Source: Myrica gale (lineage: Eukaryota; Streptophyta; Magnoliopsida; Fagales; Myricaceae). Taken from it: 64,000 nucleotides of DNA. Where the stretch lies: assembly GCA_963930655.1 (NCBI GenBank), contig OZ005604.1, forward strand, positions 4,040,001 through 4,104,000. Direction: 5' to 3'. Below, piece after piece: positions 47,065-57,640 of this stretch; position 1 is the first letter of the stretch; every line of letters starts with the position of its first letter. A program made the translations under genes and the position numbers. The notes under the pieces are model-generated. The model did no database searches. It saw only the letters and a program-made list of their open reading frames with translations, and was not told where the DNA came from.

Positions 47065-47513
47065 TGTTAGAAAATATAATTCAAATAATAAAATTTTACT
47101 CTTCCTATAAGCTTAAGCTTTTGGGATGAGTAGTAAATTCTCATGGTATCAGAACTAAAGTCTTAAGTTCGAGACTTAACTCCGAACTTTATCCCAATTT
47201 TAATTAAATACTGCACGTGTTAGACCTCCCAATTAAAAAAGAGTCTAGTCCACACACGAGGGAATTGTTAGAGAATATAATTCAAATAATAAAATCTTCA
47301 TCTTCTTAATCAATGTTGGACTCTAACACTCCTCCTCACGTGCAGACCGAATGAACATATATATATATTGTTCTGATATCATGTCACGTTTCATCTCAAA
47401 ACTAATTGGCAATAGGAAGAGGTGACCAACAGGCATATGAAGCACAAGATTAAATAATTTTTATTCCTCTTCTTGTCGGCTTAAACTTTTGGAATGAATG
47501 ATAAATTTTTATT
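47065..47513. mobile_element. TRIM-like LTR element inserted in the right arm
   Basis: Two direct copies of TGTTAGA(A/G)AATATAATTC start at 47065 and 47266. The first is followed by a stretch ending near AAATTCTCA, then TGGTATCAGAACTAAAG, which resembles a tRNA-Met primer-binding site. The second ends near TAAATTTTTA at 47513. The left duplication arm reads straight through this site (about 15275), which shows that this is an insertion. The small size and lack of coding sequence fit a terminal-repeat retrotransposon in miniature. The second repeat carries extra internal sequence. Confidence 0.6.
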
Positions 47514-47988
47514 TGACCTTAGATAAAAAAACAAAAAAAAAATAGCAGTGGCATTTAGCATCTGTAGCACGAGATGAGTGGAGAACGGAATCGGAATCAC
47601 ATTGGTTGGCCTCTTAGCAAAAGACGAACTACGCTGTGAATAAAGGTGCACAATTTTGGAGTGTTAGTGAAGCTACGAATACATACAAAGAAAATTGGTA
47701 TAGATTTGTATATTGTTGACCTGTTGTTGTCATAAGTGTCAACAATAAAAGTACACTAATACCTACCATGTCAATTTATGAATTCCCCACATAAACCTGT
47801 CACCACGTTAAACATGTCGTGTCATCTAGACTACTATATATAAGGCATCATGTAATTTACTCCAACCGGCATGTCGAATTGTTGTTTTCCGGTTGGTTCT
47901 TAGGCAACAAAGGCTAGTTCAAGTTTGGTGGATGGGTATCCAAATTTCTCTTATTATTTGAAAAAAAAAAAAAAAACCATCCTATATA

Positions 47989-48233
47989 TGTTCGGTTTTA
48001 AGTAAAAATGTAGAATTTTAGAGAAGTTATGAATATTTATGTTGAATAATATTTTATTGGTATTTGTGTAAAGTGGAGAAAGAAATGATTGGATGTAATT
48101 GTTTAATAAAAAAATATTGGAGTTATGTGAAAAAGTATAGAGAGAAAAAATTTATGTTGAATAAAAAAGTAAAAAGTTGTTGGAGATTGTGTAAAATGTA
48201 TTGGTGTTTGTATTTGAATTTTGAATATGTTCG
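47989..48233. mobile_element. TGTTCGnTTT MITE, copy 1
   Basis: It begins TGTTCGGTTTTAAGTAAAAA and ends near GAATTTTGAATATGTTCG. It is almost the same length as, and closely matches, 62624-62870 (inverted) and more loosely 61595-61915. Shared inner words are TATTGGAGTTATGTGAAAAA and AATGTATTGGTGTTTGT. The left duplication arm lacks it at the equivalent position (about 14815), so it inserted after the duplication. Confidence 0.8.
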
Positions 48234-48802
48234 ATAGTAATTTTATAAATATATTTAAATCCTGAAAAAAATTATAAGAAACCAACCTAACCTGATTCCC
48301 GTCGCTTACCCAAACATATTCTGTCTTTGTTTAGGTTGTGGTCCTAGTCAACGGCAAGTGGACAAGTCTATATAAAAACAACAAGAAGTCACACGGTTGG
48401 CCGTTCAACAAAAATGGAATGTAGACATCAACATGGCCTAGTGGCTGAACTCAGACAGGCCAGTGTCGACCTCTGTCTTGTACAACCTCAAAAGCTCAAA
48501 ACTTTAAGAAGTCGCGTAGTTGGGCCGTTCAACCAGTCGGCCTAATTGGGCAATCAAAGTTGGTCGTTGAGACTATCCGGGTCTTGTTTCGGCCAGGCCT
48601 TCTCTGATTAAGGTTCTTTTCAGGTCCAATATGTATTTCTTCTTCTATAGAACTAAACAGAACGAAACAAAAAGACGACAGAGGTTAGCTACCACGAACA
48701 CAAAAATATCCGTTACATTCCATTGACAAAACTGCCCTCCCACCTTTCTGTGGCAAAGATGATCGCGAACCGAATCTGCCCTTCGCTTCTGCTTCTTCCT
48801 GC

Positions 48803-51209
48803 ATGGCTTCTCGTGCTGTTACCACCACTCCAAACTCACAATTCCCTCCTTTCAAACCCTCTAAAGCCAATAACTCGCAGAAAATCGTACCAGCCCAACT
48901 CACAAAGCTTCAAGAAGATGCCAAGGGTAATCAATTTTCGTACCAATCTTACTTCCACCGCATATCCTCTCACTGCAAAGAAGGCGAAGTCCAACGAGCT
49001 GTGAACCTCCTCGCTGAAATGGAGCTAAATAATCTCCCGGTTGGACCTGAGATATGTATTGAGCTCCTCCAGGGGTGTGTGGATGAACGGGCTCTGTTCA
49101 CGGGTCAGCAACTCCGTGCTCGGATCGTAAAGAACGGTGATTTCTTTGCACGAAATGAGTATATCGAAACCAAATTGGTGATTTTCTATTCCAAATGCGG
49201 TGTTTTGGAGGTTGGCAGCCGTTTCTGTCGCAGGCTACGGGTGCAGAATGTGTTTTCTTGGGCTGCTATTATTGGGTTGCACTGTAGGATTGGTGATTGT
49301 GAGGAAGCTTTGTTGGGTCTCCTTGAGATGCATGAAAGTGGTGTTCTGCCGGATAATTTTGTAGCTCCGAATGCGTTGAAAGCGTGCGGTGCTTCGCGCA
49401 GAATTGGGTTTGGGAAAGGGGTTCATGCTTATGTGGTGAAAATGGGACTTGATATGTGTGTTTTTGTTGCAAGCAGTCTGGTTGTTATGTATGGGAAATG
49501 TGGGGTTATGGAGGATGCAAGAAAGATATTTGTAAGTATACTTGAAAGGAACGTAGTTGCTTGGAATTCATTGATTGTGGGTTATGTTCAAAATGGAATG
49601 AATGAAAAGGTGATTGAGGTCTTCTATAGTATGAGGGCCGAAGGTGTAGAACCTTCTAGAGTCACTGTATCGAGCTTTCTCTCTGCGGCAGCTAATATAG
49701 GTGGACTTCAAGAGGGTAAGCAAGGCCATGCCATTGCAATATTAGGCGGGATTAGAGTTGGATAACATACTAGGAAGTTCTATCATAAACTTCTATTCAA
49801 AGTTGGGTTGATTGATGGTGCAGAGCAAGTTTTTTGTAGGATTGTTGAGAAAGACGTGGTGACGTTGAATTTGATCATATCTGGTTCTGTGCAATTTGGT
49901 CTGGTGGACGAGGCACTTAATATCTGCCAAATGATGAGGTCAGAAAACTTGAGGTTTGACTCTGTGACTCTTGCATCCTTATTATCTGCTTCGGCAGATA
50001 GAAGTAATATGAAAATTGGTAAGGAGGGTCATTGTTACTGAATTAGAAACAACCTAGAATTTGACATGGTTGTTGCGACTAGCATTATAGATATGTATGC
50101 CAAATGTGACAGAATTGATTATGCAAGACAAGTTTTCAACTTTAACCTCAAGAGAGATATCGTGTTGTGGAATACAATGTTGGCTGCTTATGCGGAGATG
50201 GGTCAAAGTGGTGAGGCTTTGAAATTTTTTCATCAGAAGCAGCGGGAGGGTGTTCCACCAAATGTCATTTCATGGAATTCTGTAATTTGGGGCTTCCTTA
50301 GGAATGGCCAGGTCAATGAGGCTAAAGACGTGTTCTTGCAGATGGGTTCCTCTAGTCTTCAGCCTAACCTGATCACTTGGACTACTCTTATCTCTTGCCT
50401 GGCACACAATGATTCTTCCGATCAGGCACTTTTGGTTTTTAAGCAAATGCAAGAAACAGGGATTAAACCCAACGACGCAACTCTTGTTTCTGCGCTCTCA
50501 GCTTGCAGTGATATGGCAAAATTACATTATGGAAGAGCTATTCATGGCTATGTCACAAGGCATTACATTTTGCGATCTATACCCATTCCAACATCTTTAG
50601 TGGACATGTATGGTAAATGTGGAATTATAGGTAAAGCAAAGTGGGTATTCGATATGGTTTCAAGCAAAGAACTGCCTCTATAACACAATGATCTGTTCTT
50701 GTGCATTAAATGGTGGAGCTCTAGAAGCTCGCTACTTAGTCAATTAGAGGAGGATGGAATAGAACCAGATAACATAACCTTCACCAGTCTTCTATCAGCA
50801 TGCTCCCATGCCAAGCTGGTGAAAGACGGTCTAGAACTTTTCAGTTATATGGTCTCTAAACTCCATATGAAGCCAACTATGGAGCATTATGTCTAAATCT
50901 AATAAATGCTTGGATAAATAATCCCAAAGTTCAATTTCATGGCAATCTCTACAAGCAGCAAGCAGAGATCCCAATATATGTGCGTCAGGCTTCCATGGCA
51001 TTGTCAGAATAAGCTCAAGGGCTTCATCAAAGTCACCACAGCGAGAAAGAAGATTAGGGAAACAAAAGGGCCTCAGGAAGACGCGGTACAGCTGGCTTCA
51101 AATAGGAGAACTTCATGTGTTTGTTGCTGGTGACAAATCGCATCCCGAAACTGGGAATATTTATCAAACATTGGCTTTGTTGGGAATGGAGTTGCATTAC
51201 AGGATATGA
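48803..51209 (+). pseudogene. CRR21-like pentatricopeptide repeat pseudogene, right copy (full length)
   Basis: The frame opens at ATG 48803 (MASRAVTTTPNSQFPPFKPS). It continues through NLPVGPEICIELLQGCVDER, FFARNEYIETKLVIFYSKCG, SWAAIIGLHCRIGDC, MYGKCGVMEDARKIF and GVEPSRVTVSSFL, i.e. successive PPR P, L and S motifs. Order and wording follow Arabidopsis CRR21, an E-class chloroplast factor needed to edit the ndhD transcript for the NDH complex. Lesions are one extra G near 49747 (ILGG-IRVG instead of ILGGLELDN), TGA at 50038 (CY-stop-IRNN) and a shift near 50680. Several more lesions lie before the end, where IGELHVFVAGDKSH and LALLGMELHYRI still match the family's C-terminus. The gene is intronless, as is usual for PPR genes. 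It is not functional as read. Confidence 0.9.
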
Positions 51210-51591
51210 AATCTTTTTAAACGATTCTGAAGTTCTATGCTTCTGAGCACAAGATGTCATAGGTGAATTGATTTGGGAAGTTCTCAAGGTATCGCCCAAA
51301 TAAGCCTTCTAACGGGGAAAACAAACAATCTTCCCGGAGAATGATCATAATACCCTACCAACGGCTTTGAAGTTGATTTAAAATCTGTGAGGACAGGAAG
51401 AACCTTATCGACCGGATGGGAAAAAGGGACTATTTTGTATTCAAATTCCATCATATTCTTCAAACTGTTGGTTGCAAGTTTTGAATAAACTTGTTCTCGA
51501 TTTGGAGAAGCACGGCTTTGCTTAAGAGAATTTCTCAAGTACTTGTAAAAATGCAACCGTCAATATCTGACGTAACGCTTCTGTTCAGCGA

Positions 51592-52000
51592 CTCTGCCTG
51601 ATTTGATTGGTTTTATGGAACCTATAGTAGGATATCTCGTGAAGCTAAGTGATAAAGCACTGCATGTGTTGTTGAGCACAGATATGAAATACCAACACAC
51701 ACATATCATTATTTACGTGGTTCGGCAATTGCCTACATCCACGGATGAGAATATTTTGATTTCACTCAAAGAACCAAAACTTTACAAACCGAGTATTTCG
51801 ATTTCCTGATTTGGCTGGTTTTATGGAACCTTTGTTATGATATCTCGTGAAGCTAAGTGATAAAGCACTGCATGTGTTGTTGAGCACAAATGGGAAATAC
51901 CAACACACATATCATTATTTACGTGGTTCGGCAATTGCCTACATCCACAGATGAGAGTATTTTGATTTTACTCAAAGAACCAAAACTTTACAAACTCTCA
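51592..52000. repeat. Tandem duplication (about 208-bp unit) of LTR-like sequence
   Basis: GGTTTTATGGAACCT starts at 51609 and again at 51817. Each is followed by ATATCTCGTGAAGCTAAGTG, GCACTGCATGTGTTGTTGAG and TTTACGTGGTTCGGCAATTG. The last phrase is widespread in plant LTR elements. Only the second copy continues into the following sequence. It may be two nested LTR remnants or a simple tandem duplication. Confidence 0.75.
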
Positions 52001-52814
52001 ACTATTAGACCGCACCTCTCTCACAATTTCTCTAAATCCACTCTGGGTGATCTTTACAGCGGCACAACCAACTCTTTCAATAGAGTTAGTATTTATAGAA
52101 AAACATCCCAGTGTGAAAATAGAGAAAGGCTCTTCAAGATTTGTGACTTGCAAATCTTCTCCGTCAGTGCAATAACTCCGGTAGAGGTGGCTGAAATTTG
52201 TCAAGATTTGCAAGTGCTTGCAAATCTTGACTCTGTGTGGGCATTGAAATTACGCCCCACGTGTATGAAATTAATCTAGTTCTTTGAGCCCAGAAAGCAT
52301 GCCAAAATTGGAATGGAGAAGTATCTTGAGCACCCGTAGATGATTTCTTCTGAGTAATCCATCGTTTGTTCAAAAATCATGGTTATGTCTGCACAGTATC
52401 AATGGCTGAGGCTGTGTGTCCTTGGGTTCGCTGGTTACTAAATTTCTAGTTCCACCCAGAAGTGCATAAGATCAACGACCTTTATCCCATGAGTACTGAA
52501 ACTTTAGAGAGAGAAGAACAGTAAGGAAAAAACGACAACGCGTGACTCGTGCTCCATCTAGGAAATAATTGCAAATAAAAATGTATTCGTGATCAATGAT
52601 TCCTTCTAACAGGCCATCCTTTTTTAGGAGGCAACCATAAAAGGCAACATTGATTAAAAATTGATACTAATCACACAAATAGTCTAATTAAACTTCATTA
52701 CATAAAATTATTAATCAACCTAATTTTGGAAGATAATCCTAAATTAGGGAGATATCCTAACACTAATTAATGACTGTATGATAGTATTTTCTTAGAAAGA
52801 AAAAAAAAAGAAAA
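52001..52814. other. Spacer downstream of the P450, no gene seen
   Basis: The sequence to about 52280 continues the LTR-like block. The rest is the P450 3' flank, AT-rich near its 3' end. No other coding sequence was recognised. Confidence 0.5.
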
Positions 52815-54583
52815 CTAATAAAGATGCAGTGGGAGTCGAGGCTTCACAACTGCAAAAAGTGGGAACTTTTTGGGCGTCGTCAGACCATAAACTTCCTCCA
52901 TGTTCAGGTCTTCCGGCTTCATGTTGTCTGATAAAGTCCACTCAAATCCGTGCAACACGTTAGCCAAAGTAGAACTAATCATCTTTAATCCCAGGGAGTA
53001 GCCGGGGCACATCCTCCTCCCTGCACCAAATGGCAGTAGCTCAAAATCATGTCCCTTAATGTCGATAGCCTTTCCTATGAATCTCTCCGGGCGGAACTCT
53101 TCAGGTGCATCCCATATTGAAGAGTCTCTTCCCACACTCCAGATGTTGATGAAGACTCTAGTTCCCTTTCGAACATCGTAACCAGCTACTTTACAGTCTT
53201 CAAGAGCCATGTGCGGTGCAAGCATTACAGCCGCAGGGTGTTTCCTCAAGGTTTCTTTCACTATTGCATCAATATAAGGAAGTTGTGGCATGTCTTTCTC
53301 TTCTACCCATCTGTCTTTCCCAATGATCCTGTCCATCTCTTCGTTGGCCAGTTTGAGGAGATGCGGCTGCTTCACGAGTTCAGACATTGCCCATTCCATT
53401 ATCGTGGCAGAGGTATCCGTCCCTCCTGCTATGAGGTCCTGATATCAACGAATGATGCAAACATTTTTTATTTGTAGCAAAATAAGAATTCGCGTTAAAA
53501 ATGCATTGACTCGATGATCTGCTTGTTCAACAACCATTCTGCAACATTTTATCCATGCACGTAGTCCTTGTTAGAGGCTACTTTAATTTTTCAAAAACAT
53601 AAAATCATGCAAAAAGATGAAAAGAGTACAGAATATATAAAAGCAGAGAGGTAAAGGTATACCTGAGTGAGCGCCTTGACGTTATCATCAGTGAGCTTCA
53701 CGTCAATATTAGGATCATCTACCAGCTTCAACAATATATCCACCACGTCCTTCGGCACGAAATCTTTCACTACTCCTCTCTTTGCCTTGTGTTCATCGAG
53801 AACATGTTCATAGAATAGATCAAATTTTTTGGCCACAGCCTTCATGCGCTTCAAGTATCCTTGCAAGTCCAAGAAATCGAGCCATGGAATCCAGTCCCCA
53901 ATGTTCAGAACCCCATTAAGCAAGACTAACTCATCTAACATCTCCTGGAGAACTTTAAGATCAGTCAGGGATGAAGTTTTGAGTTCGGACTCAGTGAAAT
54001 ACTTCTTACCCAACGCAATTCTACTAATAACGCTTAGAGTGAATTGCGAGAAATGTTCTTTCAAGCAAATTGGCTCTCCGGACGATGCGCATAGGCGTGA
54101 AACAAGAGCACGCCTTTCTTCAACACGAATGTACTCGTAAGATTCTAGTCGTCGGGAGTTGAACAGCTCGGAGGCATATATCTTTCGCCCTTGGCGCAAA
54201 TATGGTCCGTAAGGTGCCCACGTGATGTCAGTGAAGTTATAGTTGGTGAGCCTCCCAGCAGCAGTATGAGGTCTACTGGCAAAGATGTGGTCGTGTGTCT
54301 TGAGAAATTGCTTTGCCATTTCGGGAGACGAGGCAACCACTACTGGGAAGGATCCGAACTTGAGTTGCATAATTGGTCCGTACTTTTGAGACAACTTGTG
54401 AAGGGAATGGTGTGGGAGGGAACCAATCAGGTTTAGATTGCCGATGATTGGCCAAGGTTTGGGACCAGGAGGAAGTTTCAACTTGTGGGATCGCAAGGAG
54501 TGATCTTTTGAGATGAAAAGAAGAGTAGCCAGCAGGAGGCATGCCATTGCTGAAACAGCAAGCCAAGAAGCTGTGACCTCCAT
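52815..54583 (-). CDS. Cytochrome P450, CYP92A-like (CYP71 clan)
   Basis: Two exons (53663-54583 and 52815-53438) join in phase 0 across one intron at the usual CYP71-clan position, giving 514 aa. Residues 1-25 form an ER membrane anchor, followed by the proline hinge LPPGPKPWPIIGNL. The I-helix oxygen-binding motif AGGTDTS begins exon 2. The K-helix ExxR is ETLR, the PERF motif is FRPERF, and the haem loop is FGAGRRMCPG with its cysteine ligand. Whole stretches (LIGSLPHHSLHKLSQKYGPI, IGKAIDIKGHDFELLPFG) follow CYP92A, a subfamily with flavonoid 3'-hydroxylase-like and terpenoid members. The substrate cannot be read from sequence. Two oddities: the C-helix WxxxR is LxxxR (YLRQGRK), and RLHP after ExxR is RKHP. 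I chose MEVTASW as the start over an ATG eight codons earlier because it matches family N-termini. Confidence 0.92.
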
Positions 54584-55904
54584 TGCTGAAGATTTTTGAG
54601 GTTTCAATGGTGAGAGTTAATTTGGATGGTCTGGGACGTGGTAATTATATGGGCATGATTTTTCAGTTCAATTGTTGCAATACCCATCCTTACAAAACAT
54701 ATGCTGCACATGTTACGAATTTGAACATTATGCAGTGCACACCCGGTTTAATTGGGATTATAACAGTATAACATTATTATTAAATTGCCATTTGTTTCAA
54801 ACATTAATTAAGCTGTTAGGAAAAAATGAAGTTAATCCTTTAATTTATATTTCTTTCTGTCATGCATGTGTGAGCTGGACTAGGGCTGAACAACCGGATT
54901 TCTGGTCCTACTAAATGCGGTCTGGTCTAGACCGATTTTAATTTTTTCAATTTTTTTTAAAAGTTCAATTTTTTAGGTTAATTTCAAAAGAGAATGACAT
55001 ATAAAAATGTATAGTTTTAGTTTAGATTAAAATTAAACGTTTTAAGTTTGTAATTTGTATTAAAAAAATATAAAAAAAATATTTTTATTAATAAATGCGG
55101 TCTGGTCCAGTCCGGACCGCAATTAAAAAAAAAATATGACCGGACCGGACCGCAAATCCGATCTGGTCTGCGGTCCGATTTTATTCAGCCCTAAGCTGGA
55201 CTCTCTTATCCACCTTATAGTATTTGGTTGAAACCAGGGAATAAAGTATAAAGTTCGGGTTCAAACTGATCAGAGCATCTCTTGGATGGGAGGTTAAATT
55301 AAATCACCACTTATCCTAAATTTGTTAGGAATAGTTGAATTTAATAGTTAAATTAGGATTTTTTTTCCCCAATTATATGTAACAATTAATTTGCATATGG
55401 TTTCAGGCCGGAGAATTCGTATGAGTCTAAGATTTTTGGGCAGGTATAATTCCAATACGATATTCCTTAATTCATATGCGTACGTTGCACATGGAGGGAA
55501 ATGGAATATGTAATCTCACAAAAAAACACGTTTCTGAAAAAGTTCAGAAGTAGAATAATTAATAATATTAATTTACAGATGCATGCATGGTTCAGGCCGG
55601 GGAATTCGTACGCTCTTAGAAGTCGATCACCTTTAGACGTCGTATCATCATATACTTCCAAAGTAAACGACATGATAGCATGTTGTGTGGGGGAAACCTT
55701 CTCTCTGGACTCTTCTCTCTTTTTTCCTAATTAAATTTACAAGAAATGTGGAGCACGTGCATTGTAATGGACAACAAATTAATTGAATCACCTGGAAAAT
55801 GTGATATTGTAATTAACCACATTTATGTTGTAAGCAAAAAGAAGAATTATTATTGGCTCTCACCGGACATTGGTAGCAGGAGGTGCATCGATAGTTATTC
55901 TCAG
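54584..55904. other. P450 upstream region containing a hAT MITE
   Basis: The proximal 300 bp should hold the promoter, but I could not assign a TATA box with confidence. Blocks near 54676-54735 and 55386-55590 recur in shuffled form at about 57240-57430. No other gene was recognised. Confidence 0.5.
54881..55193. mobile_element. hAT MITE, CCGGTCCGG-rich family, copy 3
   Basis: It starts TAGGGCTGAACAACCGG and ends TTTTATTCAGCCCTA. It is flanked by a perfect 8-bp duplication, AGCTGGAC (54873-54880 and 55194-55201). It lies about 300 bp upstream of the P450 start codon, so it is part of that gene's 5' region. It is shorter than copies 1 and 2 because its subterminal arrays are reduced. Confidence 0.95.
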
Positions 55905-56778
55905 ATATGATTGTTAAGTTGATTGTCTCCTTGCCTTTTTTTTTTTTTTTTTAAAGGATAAATTATTAAAATTAGAATTAAAGCTTCCTAAATATTTTAT
56001 TCTTGGGTAAAGTCATAGTTATTATTTTTGGGCAAAAATTAAGTTGTTATCCTTATTTTTTAATCTATCAATTTGATTAATATATTTAAAAATCTGTAAA
56101 TCTTCGCATCTCGTCTAAATTCACAGTCAAATAAGACGATTTTTCATCCACGAGCATTACACATGTTACTATTCCACCTGAAATGACGTCATTGATAAAT
56201 TATTGGTAATTTTTTGGGACCCAATAATTTGGGTCCAAAAATTTAGATTTAATAATAAAAAATTCATCACGTAATTTTTTATTATTATAATACTTATTAA
56301 AAATCTTCTTTCTTTACTTTTTCACCAACTCTCGTAACATATGATTGTTAAGTTGATTGTCTCCTTGCCTTTTGTTTTTGTTTTTTTTTTAAAGGATAAA
56401 TTATTAAAATTAGAATTAAAGCTTCCTAAATATTTTATTCTTGGGTAAAGTCATAGTTATTATTTTTGGGCAAAAATTAAGTTGTTATCCTTATTTTTTA
56501 ATCTATCAATTTGATTAGTATATTTAAAAATCTGTAAATCTTCGCATCTCGTCTAAATTCACAGTCAAATAAGACGATTTTTCATCCACGAGCATTACAC
56601 ATGTTACTATTCCACCTGAAATGACGTCATTGATAAATTATTGGTAATTTTTTGGGACCCAATAATTTGGGTCCAAAAATTTAGATTTAATAATAAAAAA
56701 TTCATCACGTAATTTTTTATTATTATAATACTTATTAAAAATCTTCTTTCTTTACTTTTTCACCAACTCTCGTAACAT
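55905..56778. repeat. Tandem direct duplication, two units of about 434 and 440 bp
   Basis: ATATGATTGTTAAGTTGATT opens both units (55905 and 56339). The units are almost identical through CCTGAAATGACGTCATTGAT and GGACCCAATAATTTGGGTCC to CCAACTCTCGTAACAT. The main difference is the poly-T tract, 17 T in the first unit against 21 positions broken by two G in the second. The near identity points to a recent event. There is no coding sequence. Confidence 0.93.
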
Positions 56779-57640
56779 ATCTTTACATTTGTAATATTTT
56801 TCAAACTCTAGTATCCAAAATTTTCACCCCAAACATATCCTATATAAACCGAAAACTGTAGCACCTGCAGCACAAAGAGCACGTTCAGCGCAAGGCGATT
56901 GAAAAGAGGAAAAAATCAAACGGAAAAATATCTGAGAGCACGTTTAGCAGTGCTCCTCTTGGCTCTTTCACTGGGTACAATTTTTTTTCTCTCTCTGCTA
57001 TTATTTTACTCTGCGCGGAAATCCCAAGGGGAGCACGATTAGATGGGGAAAAAACCGAAGCAAGAAAAACGGAAAGGTAGCCTTGACTGTAGAAAGAAAG
57101 AGAGATCATAGAGGTTAGGGAACTAGCTAAATCCAATATACATTATTTAGCACATTTTTTTATTGGGTGGGTGCAGGCACTACAGCAAATTTGTTCCGTT
57201 CCAAAATGTGCTGTAACGTTTTAATAAAAATATTCATGTGATAAAATACCCATATCCTTATAAAAACATATGCTGCACATGTTACGAATTTGAACATTAA
57301 TTTACAGATGCATGCGTGGTTTCAAGCAGGAGAATTCGTAAAATTCCAATAAGATCCTTAATTCACATGCGTTGCACATGGAGTGAAATGGAATAAAGAT
57401 CAATCTTACAAAAAAAAACGTTTTCTGAAAAAGTAATTTTTATTTTATATTTATAAAAAGTAATTTTTATTTTATATTTTGATTACGAGATTCTAACCAA
57501 GTGGGATGCAAATAAGGATTAAATGCATACTAATAAAATTTATAACTACAAAAGAAATCGACAAATTAAACATGTACAAACAGTTAAATCAATTTGGCAA
57601 ATTCCTGAATGAGTTAGAAGGGCATTTTTGTCCTCTATGT
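56779..57640. other. Spacer with rearranged copies of the P450 upstream region
   Basis: At about 57240-57430, TATGCTGCACATGTTACGAA, CAGATGCATGCGTGGTTTCA and GTTGCACATGGAG match segments near 54700, 55575 and 55480 respectively, in a different order. A minus-strand frame at 56885-57136 has no recognised domain. Confidence 0.6.

Larger units (their letters stand above)
46560..50590. repeat. Right arm of large inverted duplication
   Basis: It matches 12230-15730 in reverse complement, covering about 2.2 kb of 5' flank plus the first three quarters of the CRR21-like pseudogene. The extra length compared with the left arm is explained by two insertions present only here (47065-47513 and 47989-48233). 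The PPR sequence continues past the homology to 51209 because the left copy is truncated. Confidence 0.85.
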
